Origin: Diaporthe sp. PMI_573
Taxonomy: Eukaryota > Ascomycota > Sordariomycetes > Diaporthales > Diaporthaceae
DNA length: 64,000 nucleotides
Assembly (NCBI GenBank): GCA_021399435.1
Contig: JAJTUP010000056.1
Span: 310,001-374,000, forward strand
Direction of reading: 5' to 3'
Made by a program: the position numbers and the translations under genes
Shown: piece after piece, positions 40,921 to 50,909 of the stretch
Numbering within the stretch: position 1 is the first letter of the stretch
How the letters are laid out: each line of letters begins with the position of its first letter
The notes under the pieces: model-generated
Told to the model about the DNA's origin: nothing
The model's database searches: none
The model's input: only the letters and a program-made list of their open reading frames with translations

Positions 40921-41374
40921 GCGACCCTCATCAACTGTTGGAAGGCAGCACTTCGGGCCCGTCGGAGGCCCGGTGAAGGGCACCGTAGTATCGGCGAAAG
41001 GCACCGCAGCACCGCTCAGGCCCATACGGCGCCCAAGTCAGGGCTGAGCCTCGCTCAGGCCAGCGTGCATCGAGATCCATGAGGGATTGGCAGGTCAGGT
41101 TACAAGATGGGTGGCTAGACGCACTGGAATCACAATGTAGTTAGGCATCGCAACATAGCACAGAATGTTCAGATCCTGATCTGCCCTCATGCAACGCCTT
41201 GCCCAGCATCTTCCCCAGAGACTTCCGACATCAACTAAAGGCGCTAGAGGCCCTGGTTAGGGCCGTTCCAGGTATATTACTAAGCGAGGAACGCGTAGAA
41301 TCTTTACCTATTCATACCTACATTACTTTAGTACTCGAAGAATTGTTTCTTTTTCGACCTCGCGGGCGCCAAAA

Positions 41375-44153
41375 ATGGACTCACCTACGCCCTCGTCCCT
41401 CGTTTCCTCCACGCCACAAGATACCGAGATCGTGGGCTACCCTGATTACTCCGTTTGGACTGAGGAACGCTGGGCAGCTTACCCAGGGCTTGCCAACTAC
41501 CATAACCCAACAAAAGAACGCAAATGGTGGTGGCGATATGGCTTCAGACTCAGAGATTGTTCTCGGCCTAAAAACCAAGATCAGATCTGGGTGTGCGAGT
41601 CTTGTTTTCTTGCAAAGAAACCTGCGAAGGATACCAAATTCGTGGCTACAACTAGCAGGTCCATCGAGAAGCATCTAAAGGATAGCCATGGCGTTATAGA
41701 CCCTAAGGTATGTGACAAAATAGATGAAGGTTCATAAGCTGACGCCTAGAATGCTGTGCAGATTAATGAAGCCGAGTCTACGCCTGTACCCTCGCAGAGG
41801 ACCCTCAACTCCATGATCGACTTTTCGAAACCGGCGCAACAAGCAGTCCACGGGCGGTTAATAATACGCTTCAAGAAGCCGGTGAACGACTTATTGATAC
41901 TTGACTGGCTTGTCTGCTCGAATCTGCCATTCAATATCGTGAATGATACTCGTTGGCGCCGTCAACAGCTGTATAACAACCCCGTGCTTGAGGAGAAGGA
42001 CCTACCACACTCGAAAACCCTTGTTCGCCTCCTTCTGCGTGAATATCACCGCGCCCTACCCAAAATCAGAGCTTTCCTTCGAAGCGCGCACGGCTTGATC
42101 CATCTAACGTTTGACGGCTGGACCTCGAGGAGATTCACGTCATTCGTAGGGTTGACTGCCAATTTCATCGACAAAGACTTCAACAGATGGACCATCTTGT
42201 TAGGTTTGCCACCTTTGATGAAGCGCCACAGAGGCTCAGATATTGCTGAGGAAATCTTAGCCATAATCCGCTTTTTTGAGATTCAAGATTGCGTGGGCTA
42301 CTGTACCTTGGATAACGAGTCTAAGAATAGGACAACGATGGCCAAGATTGGCGAAGCACTCGGGCTCGACGCTGAGGAGAGGCAGATTAGCTGTGGTCCG
42401 CACGTTTTGCAGCTCTGTACCCGCGCCTTGATGTATGGTGAGGGTTGTAAGCGCCTGCCGCTTGACCAGGTCCTCCGAAACTGGCTTCAAGACAGCTTCG
42501 CTGACGAGGACGAGGAAAACGAGGCTCTAGAACGTGCCTTTGACGAAGTTGCCATCAACCCTGAGGAGGACCTTACGCAACAGGATTCGGCTAGTGAGGA
42601 TGAGGATGATGATGCTTTAGATACTGATCCTTTTGTTGATACTGAGGACGAGGATGATGAGTACAACAATTCTGACGTATCTGACGAATTAGTTGAAGCC
42701 GCCGCGTGCGCCTTTGATTACTCTACGCCTAGTCAGCTAACCAGGAAAACGATGGAAAAGTACCAAAAACGAGGTCCTTTTGGTAAGCTTCACAACCATG
42801 GCAACTGCTTCCACAGAAGCAGCCAGCTCGTTGGCGCGTTTCGTGATGCCCAAACAGAACTGGACCCTTCCGCTACCACCAAGGAATGGGTTCACAACAA
42901 CGCCACGAGGTGGCAAAGCGACGAGGCAATGGCGGCGCGTGCCTTGGAGTTACAGCCGGCGATCAAACGACTACACCAAAACCTTGAGTACCAGTGGGAC
43001 GCGGCTGGTTCGAAGGAAAAGGATAAGCCGCCGGTTCTCGAGTTCAAGTTGGGGGCCCAGGATTGGCGTGTGGTTGAGGCTATTCAGAATATCCTTTCTC
43101 CCTTCAAGTTTGCCTCGAAGAAGCTTCAAGGCATCGGACCTGCTGGCTCTCTTGATCAGTATTTTCCTCAGATGGAGTATTTGCTGCTTCACCTCGAATC
43201 TTGTGCGCAGGGCAAGTGCTATGTTGAACGAGAAAACCCTATTGACCCTACAGGCGACCCTATCCCCGGGATCGTGAAGATCTTCGAGCATCTTGGCGAC
43301 CAAGAACGGCGTTTCTTAAAGGCATATATTCGGGTAGGCCTGTGGAAGCTACAGCACTACTACGATAAACTCACGAGCTTGGCCTATGCCGCTGCTGTGG
43401 TGTTTAATCCAAGCCTCAAGATGACTGGGTTGCAAGGTATTTTTGATGCTGAGCCTCAACGGCAAGGGTCTAGATGGCGAGACCACTATACTACCAGGTT
43501 GAGGGAACGATGGGAGGAGGACTATAAAAATAAGTGAGTTATACATATATTAATAGTCTTTGCTTAACTAATGCTCTAGTAGACCGCGACCTGACTTTAA
43601 CCCCCAGACTGAGGTCGAACAACAACCAGTCCTCGACATGCTTCAACGCCGCAAACGCTTCTTCGCGAACGACGCCGACGACGAGGTTCCTAATTCACAA
43701 GATACACGGCTAGCAAACAAGAGGAGAAGGGGCAACAAAGGCAAGGACCCTGAGCCCATACAACGAGAGGATATACAACAAGACGAGCTAGATACATACC
43801 TTGTTGAGCCAGTAGTCAACTCAAAGGCGTACCTAAACGACCCAATCGCGTGGTGGCGGGATATTGGCACAAAACGATTCCCCAAGCTGTCTTATATGGC
43901 AGTTGACTTCCTCACGATACCTTCAGCAGCAGCAGAAACTGAGCGTCAGTTTAGTAGCGTCGGGCAGATGGTGTCAGCACGGAGGTCTTGTCTTCAGCGG
44001 CACGTTATTGGCGCCAGCCAGTGTATTAGGTCTTGGAGCAAAGCAGGCGTCTACAAGGCTGAATTGCCACTTGAATTGCTAGATCGGGCATCTAGCACGG
44101 CGTTACAAAGTGATATTGCACGGGAATTAACTAGATGGGCACAACGTAGCTAA
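41375..44153 (+). CDS. hAT-4 transposase, three exons, intact
   Basis: Exons 41375-41707, 41750-43533 and 43580-44153, giving 896 residues. Intron 1 is GTATGT...GCCTAG (42 bp, with GCTGAC branch-like word); intron 2 is GTGAGT...CTCTAG (46 bp, with CTAAC-like branch). Domains: BED zinc finger (IWVCESCFL...IEKHLKDSH) about residues 70-110; RNase H-like fold (HLTFDGWTSRRFTSFVGL, GYCTLDNESKNRT, SCGPHVLQLCTRALM); an Asp/Glu-rich insertion about 275-320; HNNATRW; hAT dimerisation region (PSAAAETERQFSSVGQM...IGASQCIRSWSKAG). Phases agree at both splice sites and no stops occur. Would be expected to bind the element ends and catalyse cut-and-paste transposition in the nucleus. Confidence 0.88.
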
Positions 44154-44179
44154 TATAACTGGGAATAGCCTCAAATACG

Positions 44180-44345
44180 CACCCCATCCGATTTAGCAGA
44201 TCTGATATCCGATTCCGAATCGGATATAGGCAAATCGGATCGGATCCGATCCGATATAGACCAATCCGATTCGGAATCGGATGGGCTTCAGTCTATTCGA
44301 TCGATTTCAAATCGATATCGGAATCGGATGGGATTTGGCCATCCG
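44180..44345. repeat. hAT-4 right subterminal ATCCGAT repeats
   Basis: Same words as the left side, including GATCGGATCCGATCC-type palindromes, between the transposase stop and the terminal repeat. Confidence 0.8.
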
Positions 44346-44366
44346 ATCGACCGATGGCCTGCTCTG

Positions 44367-45343
44367 GTGTAACGGCGTATCAACAGTATCTGTAAGGCTG
44401 GTGATACCTGTGCTCCAACTGAGCAGCTTTGTTCCACCACCCCGCCGTGACCGATACCGCTCGCGAGATGCACCACCGTGCATCTCATTACGTACTCATA
44501 TGATGACGTGCATGGGGCCACGTGTTGTCGAGAAGTGCATGATGAGGAAGCGCAGTTTTCAGCCACGGCCACATGTAGCACAATGCCCCTACTTTCCGTC
44601 CATGAGATTCGATCTGTAAGATATGATTCCACAACGTCTTGCCGGCCCAGTCACGTTGAAACTAATCAATCCGGGCTCGAGAGCTGCTCAAGCTGGAATA
44701 TTAATCAGTGAAAGCGGTGGGGGGGGATCAAGTTGAGATTTTTGCTTAAGCTACGGGAATCGGGAGATGTACAAGATTCTCAAGCCGAATCCACCGATTA
44801 TGACGAGCTTTGCTCGGGTGTCCGCTATGCTGCCATGGCATCTGTGAGCACACACTGCCAACATTGAAACCATCTATGAGGTGAACCCGCATAACCTTGC
44901 ATGGAATAGCCTCTTTTGGGAAGACCTGCTGTGAGAAAGTCTTCAGCTGTGCGATTTTTATGGCATTACCTGATAGACGGTACGCCATCCATAGAGACTA
45001 CGTAATGATGTCTTCACATCTGTTGAGTATGGCTGTGTTACTTTAATCATGTACGTATGTGATGTCGAAATTCAACACTGGTTATGGGAAGAGTGGCAGG
45101 TTCACGCCGGGCCTAACCCCGAGTTTTGTGGGGCCGGACCCCAACACATCGGGCCGATATTTTCCACCGTAGGCAATCGGCCATGGATGGTCAACCTGTT
45201 CCCAAATGCCGTAGGCAGCAGCCAAGTGCACGTGGGTATAGCGTCTTCCAACCCAGCTTGCATCCTGTGATTGTTCCTTCACTCGAATCTCTTGCAAGTG
45301 CTCGCTCCCAACCGATTCGTGGGAGCCTCAACCCTCCTATTCG
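44367..45343. other. intergenic, 5' flank of the 2EXR gene
   Basis: No supportable ORF, RNA gene or repeat. A run of G's lies at 44720-44728. Confidence 0.35.
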
Positions 45344-46183
45344 ATGTCGTCATTCCCGCAGTTCGCCAATCTCCCGCTCGAGCTGCAAAGGGAGGTATGG
45401 CAGGCCAGCCTGGACGAGGCTCCAGAGCCTGGTGTGCACATCATCAGGCACGAGGATAATACGAACGGTGACCCTGGACTTGTCACAATGGACATCGGAT
45501 GCAACAGCCTCATGCATGTGTGCCGCGAGTCGCGCGCCATGGCTCGCAAGCAGCTCAAGTTTCGCCACGTCGACAGGGGCGCCTGCTTGAACCCATACCG
45601 GGCATTTAACCTGGACACAGACGCTATCTACGTTTCAGTCCGGGACTTGGAACACTTCTTCGACGAAGAGTCCTTCGCGAGCTGGACGGTACCGCCAGCG
45701 AATCTACGCCACCTGGCCCTGGACGCTCGCACAGTGAACGGCGTTGTGGAGAGGGTCGTCGACTACCTTGGGATCCTCAGGGGGCTGCAGACCGTCTCCA
45801 TTGTGTTCTCAGAGGAGGGTTGGGTCCCCAGAGATCATGTCCCTACGGGTGACCTGCCTTACCAGCTTCTGGACTTCGCCGTTGGGGACTTAGTCTGGTA
45901 TGCCCCTTCTGATCGTGTTAAAAAGGAAAATATGGACCCGTGGGAAGTTACAAAGACAGTCCGCAGACGTTTCGCGGTCGCGTTTTGTTACGCATATTCT
46001 TTGGGGGAGATACCTGACTTGGAACATGCGCCTTACGACAAGTCGACGGGGGAGTTGCTCTTCGATATCGTTCCGCAAAGAATGGTGCCTAAGCTCCCAG
46101 GCAGAAGAGTTGAAAAGCAGCGCAATTTGCTCTCATCGTTCATTAGAGGTCTGCGAGGATTGATGCCGTCGCACTCGAGATGA
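45344..46183 (+). CDS. 2EXR-domain protein
   Basis: 279 residues, single exon. It opens with FPQFANLPLELQREVWQASLDE, the F..F..LPxELRxxIW signature that names the fungal 2EXR domain, followed by MHVCRESRAMARKQLKFRHVD, the second conserved block (a CRESR segment), and NPYRAFNLDTDAIYVS. The domain resembles an F-box-like helix at its start but its molecular role is unknown. The C-terminal half (DLEHFFDEESFASW, LRGLQTVSIVFSEE) fits the family. These genes are greatly expanded in Sordariomycetes. No signal peptide. ATG 45344 is close to the domain start, as usual. Confidence 0.85.
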   Translation: MSSFPQFANLPLELQREVWQASLDEAPEPGVHIIRHEDNTNGDPGLVTMDIGCNSLMHVCRESRAMARKQLKFRHVDRGACLNPYRAFNLDTDAIYVSVRDLEHFFDEESFASWTVPPANLRHLALDARTVNGVVERVVDYLGILRGLQTVSIVFSEEGWVPRDHVPTGDLPYQLLDFAVGDLVWYAPSDRVKKENMDPWEVTKTVRRRFAVAFCYAYSLGEIPDLEHAPYDKSTGELLFDIVPQRMVPKLPGRRVEKQRNLLSSFIRGLRGLMPSHSR

Positions 46184-47095
46184 TATTCCAACATTGTAGA
46201 GAATATTCTTTTCGTTATATCCCTCTCTGGAGATAGACCTCCGCCAGACCTGCAGGTGCCGGACACTCTGGATTGATCGCATCAGCACAATAGGTATTCA
46301 AGCCCCAGGGCCTAAGAAAGGCTGCCGCTCTCCGACGATATCGTTGTCGCTGGTATCTTTCCTAAGTCTGCGGAGACAGTCAGCTCGCGTGCTCATCTCT
46401 TGGCTTCGATCTTACGCACCTGACAAGAAGCCACACCTAGCGCTTTCGAGCCTATATCTACATCATATGGCGAGTTCAGTACCAGCACTTTCAAGTCGTC
46501 CGAAAGTAGCAGCACACCTCCTATCACCAGCCTCAGCACAGAGTCGACATCGACCGATAGCAGTACCCGTGCAATGCCAACAAGTAGCCATGATAATGAC
46601 GATGACGACGCAAAGTCGGCTACTTCAAGCGCTTCGTCGACCAGCGCAAGCTCAGCAATGTCAACTTCAGCTCCTTCCAGTACCGAAGAGTCCTCAGGTC
46701 AGGCTCTTCATTTTCCTTCCTACTCCACAATGTCATTTTATCGTGGACTGTCATTACTTCGTCATCTGAGCTCCTTGGGTCTGATTGAGGGCTTTCTTCC
46801 CGCTGTTGATGCTGTCTTTGGGTTCCCATGATTTCTTGGGTATTGATGGAGTGTTAAAAGGGTGTGGAAGAGTTGGTCTGAATTTACCCCTCTGTGCTAC
46901 GATCCAAACAAGTTGCAGTGATGCTGGCTCCCCGACAAGGCGTATACGATGAGTCGGGATTGCAAATAAACCTTTGAACAGTGACCTTTGCACACACACA
47001 CACACACAAAAAAAAAAAAAAAGAAAGAAAGACCTTTTGGCAGGAAGTAAGACAAAAGGATATTTTACTCATTTACTATACCTGGCAATGTGAAT
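46184..47095. other. low-complexity and unassigned
   Basis: 46470-46720 encodes Ser/Thr/Ala-rich low complexity in one plus frame, possibly a decayed serine-rich gene. 46990-47022 is a (CA)n tract running into poly-A, then GAAA repeats. Nothing else supportable. Confidence 0.35.
46990..47034. repeat. (CA)n-poly(A)-(GAAA)n microsatellite
   Basis: About nine CA units followed by about fifteen A's and short GAAA repeats. Confidence 0.9.
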
Positions 47096-48835
47096 CAGGC
47101 TGGCGATCAATTCAACGTCAACGTCAATGTCTTCAATCTAGATTGAATTGATGGTCCGTGCATCAATTCAATCACTTCAATCTCAGATTGGCCCCACTTC
47201 AATTCAATCAACGCCCGTTGACGATTGAATTGACGTGATTGAAGGGTGACCCCCTGGTCTACCATAACAAAGCTATGACATATCCGGAACTAGCTAACCC
47301 CAAAACGTCACTTCAATGGACCATGCCAGCGGCCGTGGACGCTTCGCGTTTTGGGACGAGACACGCTATTTGCGAACCACTTCGTCATCAACAGTCCACA
47401 TAATCCTTACGCAAGGATAGCCCAGGCCGCGAATCTCGACCTGCAGCTTGCTGCGGACTCTTCCTCTGGGGCTTCGACAGATCCACAATTCCAAGAGGAA
47501 GCCAAAGACCCATGGAAAGACTTCCCATGGAAGCACTTTCCAGAGTATACTGTTGCAGAACGAGTTGGCCAAAGGCACTCCTGGGTTTGGAAACACGGAT
47601 ATGATATCCAATTTAACTCGGACACCTCGAGGAAGAGATGGGTTTGTGGATGCTGCATCTCTCAAAAGCTGAAGAAAGCACCCGCTTCCTTCCGTGCAGA
47701 GGGCACGCCTAACATGGAGAATCACCTATTCAAGGAACACGGTATGACAGACCCGTCCGGAAAGAGAGAGCAGTCAAAGGCGAAGAACCGAGTGACCGAA
47801 AAGACAACGTCTCGCAATATCGTCTCCATGCTCGGCCTGGATGTTTCCAAACCACGAGAGCAGGAGATTGCAAACGCCTTGATCAGACGCTTCGATAAGA
47901 GCCAGTTTCAGAAGCTCCTGATTGAGTGGATTGTCGACAGCAACGGCTCTTTCCGCCAAGTTGAACACCCACGGCTTCGGCGTATTTTCGAGTACCTGAA
48001 CCCCTCCGTTGAGCAGACTCAAGCTCATATTGGCCACGACATCGTCCGCAAGCGAATTATCCAGATTCATGAGAGCAACAAGGCCTTCATTATGAAGAGC
48101 CTGAAGGACGTCCCAGGGCAGATACACGTTTCATTTGATGGATGGAGGTCTCGCAACCGCCATGCCTTATATGGGATCGTTTGTTTCTACGCCGACAGCA
48201 ACGGATATCCATCTAAACTTGTTCTTGGTCTTCCTGAGCTGGGGGCTCGCCACACAGGAGAGAAAATTGCGGCCCAGATTCTTGAGATTCTTGAGAGCTA
48301 CAAGATCCTTAACAAAATCGGCTACTTCACCCTCGACAATGCCTCGAACATGGATTCGGCGATAGAAGAGATTGGCATGAAGCTAGGATTTAAACCGAAG
48401 TCTCGAAAAATTCGGTGTTTTGGTCGTATACTCAACCTTGTCGCTAAAGCATTGCTCTTTGGCCACAGCGTTGACTCATTCGAAGAGGAGGTGGATGACG
48501 AGCTGATGCTCGATGCAAGACAACACGAGATCTGGCGAAGGAAAGGGCCTATCGGAAAGCTTCATAATCTGGTCCATTGGATTCATCGCTCGGACGTTCT
48601 GACCTATGCTCTTCGCAATTTGCAGAACAATCATCACCAAAGATCTGATAACGCCGTTGATCAAGCGAAGAAGCCACTTGATGTGGTGGTTGATAACCAA
48701 ACTCGTTGGCTTTCCACCCTCTATATGACCCGCCGCGCCCTTTGCCTTAGACCATTCCTTGATGACTTTGTGGACGAGCAGAAGCTTCTGTTCCAGAAAG
48801 TCCAACACCAAACAAGACCCCTGGGGATTGGAACT
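47096..48835 (+). pseudogene. hAT-3 transposase, 3'-truncated and fused to copia
   Basis: The frame open from 47351 carries a BED zinc finger (RWVCGCCISQ...MENHLFKEH), the catalytic fold (HVSFDGWRSRNRHALYGI, GYFTLDNASNMDS, RCFGRILNLVAKALL) and DNQTRWLSTLYMTRRAL. It is closest to hAT-2 among the copies here. After about residue 495 hAT similarity stops and copia sequence follows in the same frame. The dimerisation region is lost. The first in-frame codon is not ATG; an upstream ATG at about 47316 is in another frame. Left of the gene, 47096 (CAGGCTGGCGATCAATTC) is a possible terminal repeat, followed by CAATTCAA/TTGAATTG words. Confidence 0.8.
47110..47250. repeat. hAT-3 subterminal TTGAATTGA / TCAATTCAA repeats
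   Basis: Eight or more copies of CAATTCAA or TTGAATTG-type words in both orientations between the possible 5' end and the transposase frame. Confidence 0.7.
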
Positions 48836-50135
48836 GCAAAGATCCAGCTCCCAAACAACTGCTTCATGTACCTGTCTGACTGCCTATATAACCCAAATGG
48901 AGGAGTCAACCTTATTTCATCCACAATGCTACAACAGCGTGGAGTGTCCTTGCTGCTAAACCAGGCTGGTTGTATTGCCAGTCAGGGCAGGAAGACAGTG
49001 TTTACAGCCTCACTTCGCCATAACCTGCTGTGGGTTTAACACTGCGGCCTCTGCTATAGCTGCATATGCTGCCTACTCTATTTCTGCATCTAATGAGGTG
49101 TGGCATGAAAGGTAAGCACATATGGCAGAGGCTAGCATTTCCAAGCTTAAGACTATGTCTACTGGAATTACACCTATTCCCCCAGATACACGCCTGTGTG
49201 AGACGTGTGCCTCTACGAAGTTACGAGAGAAACCACACCGTTTAAGGGCAAGAACCGGCTGGAGTCTCTCCATATCGACATCTGTGGACCATTTCAGCGA
49301 GCAGGACGGAGGGGTGAGCGGTACTGGGTTACTATTGTGGATGGATTCAGCAGATTCTGCTGGGCAGTCCCAATTACCCAGAAGGCAGAATTATTTGGTG
49401 CCATTAAGGAGCTTCTAGACCTCCACGAACGACCAGAGCTCCGTTGCTCTCACATTCACTTGAACAAGGCGGGTGAAAACACATCTGTTGCCTTTGAGCT
49501 ATTCTGCGCGGAACGAGGAATTACACTCTGCTATGCCGACACTGAGCAGCACCAATCAAATGGCCTTGTTGAACGATACAATGCCTTCTTACGCAGTGGC
49601 TACGAGCAGTTCTAGAGGCAGGTGAAATTGATATGGAATACTGGCCAGAAGTGCTCACTACAGGCGTGTGCACTCTCCTGAATTACCGCCCACACACTGA
49701 GCTGGAGAAGACCCCATATGAGATCTGGCATAACCAGAAACCAGACCTTCACCACCTTCGCATCCTTGGCTCAATTGGCTTCTATAAGCTCCCAAGTGCT
49801 GCAAGGCCTGGAAAGCTGGAACCACCTACGGAACGATGCAAGCTCTTGGGATACAAGGGGCACAACAGCTATGTCATTCTCACAAAAAGCGGCCGAGTTA
49901 CTTCAACCCCAAATGTCGTCTTTGACGAGCACAGCCAACTGCCAATACTGAAGCGGAAAATCAGGGAGCTCACCTCGGTCGATGCCACGGATGGGGGAGA
50001 AATATAAAAGACTAGTAAGACTGCTCCGGCATCAATAAGAACAGAACCACCCACAACCGAAGCACCAGTACCAGAACTCCCACAAGCCTCAAGTCTAACA
50101 CCTACTATCCAACCACCATCCCATGTTGTCATTGT
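48836..50135 (+). pseudogene. Ty1/copia Pol fragment (GAG-pre-integrase and integrase)
   Basis: Begins in frame with hAT-3 at LSDCLYNPNGGVNLIS, the linker after the copia protease. Then comes the GAG-pre-integrase zinc module (VWHER at 49095-49112 followed by a TAA, later RLCETCASTKLREKP), then, after a frame change, the integrase core in 49205-49615 (LESLHIDICGPFQ with the first Asp, RYWVTIVDGFSRF, LCYADTEQHQSNGLVERYN with the catalytic Glu). A TAG at 49612-49614 separates it from the integrase C-terminal part (49633-50007, YWPEVLTTGVCTLLNYRPH, TPYEIWHNQKPDL). Pro-rich linker to about 50135. No RT or RNase H, no LTR. Multiple lesions. Confidence 0.85.
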
Positions 50136-50147
50136 CGATTTGTGGCA

Positions 50148-50843
50148 ATGGCTGAGACCTTCGACCTTAGCTCTTACAAGTGCGAGCGCCTCCCCCAGTT
50201 TCTCTGGAGAGTTACTCATAGTGAGACGCGATCTGTTGGCCATGTGGCATCGCACAGCAGACGGACGTTTCGCGATCTCAATGATCTGAAAGCCGCAGTC
50301 TCCACACACGTCTTTTGGCTACATCAGCCGAGCTGCTTTCTATCTACCTTCAGCGACAGAGAACACGCGATGCGCTGGGCAAAAAGTCGCGCCAGAAAAA
50401 ATACGCCAGCGGTGACAGCACCCGATGACCAGAGTGTCAAAATTCACAAGATAGATACCAGCAAGTTGCCGATAGGCAAACAAGTCATTTCCATGGACTC
50501 GTTTAAATCCTTGCTAGACTTTACCTACAACTACTCTGAACACGAGTACCTGGTTCTCCACCGGATCCCTACAGAGTCGATCGTCAGTGTTCAAAGTCTC
50601 GGCGAGATGGAAGAGGAAGGTAATTTATTCACTGAACATTTTACGGAGACCATCCCAGCGAATGTTTCTTGATTTTGACATCCTACAGATGCGGAGGCCG
50701 AATACGAAGCTCAACGTCGGTTGGGCCTTATACCTGGCACGCATTGGTCTTTTGAGCTGAACAATTACTATGATTCTGATGAAGAATGCGAACTGCTTAA
50801 TACGAGGGATAATCTGGTGAAAATGATGGAAGGAGATTGGTAG
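50148..50843 (+). CDS. DUF7587-type fungal protein, two exons
   Basis: Starts at ATG 50148. Exon 1 runs to 50619, intron 50620-50688 (GTAATT...TTGAC...CTACAG, 69 bp), exon 2 50689-50843; about 208 residues. The pattern is that of the fungal DUF7587 family: LPQFLWRVTHSET near the start, then PSCFLSTFSDREHAMRWA, VKIHKIDTSKLPIGKQVISM and HEYLVLHRIPTESIVSVQ. The C-terminal exon is acidic (RRLGLIPGTHWSFELNNYYDSDEECELL). The domain looks like an ADP-ribosyltransferase-type fold in outline, but its function is unknown. It sits between a dead copia fragment and hAT-5, 67 bp from the latter. Confidence 0.75.
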
Positions 50844-50901
50844 CGATTCAAAAGGGAAGACGGGTCTTGATCCGTCAGCGTCTATCAGCTATCGCCGTTT
50901 A

Positions 50902-50909
50902 CATCATGT
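50902..50909 (+). repeat. hAT-5 target-site duplication, left
   Basis: CATCATGT, identical to 53983-53990. Confidence 0.92.

Larger units (their letters stand above)
40729..44366 (+). mobile_element. hAT-4 transposon with terminal inverted repeats
   Basis: Ends: CAGAGCAGGCCATCGGTCG at 40729-40747 and its perfect reverse complement at 44348-44366. Both subterminal regions (40748-40920 and 44180-44345) are packed with ATCCGAT / ATCGGAT words in both orientations, about ten or more per side. No 8-bp target duplication: the flanks are CAAATGCC and GTGTAACG. About 3.6 kb with one intact spliced transposase. Confidence 0.85.
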
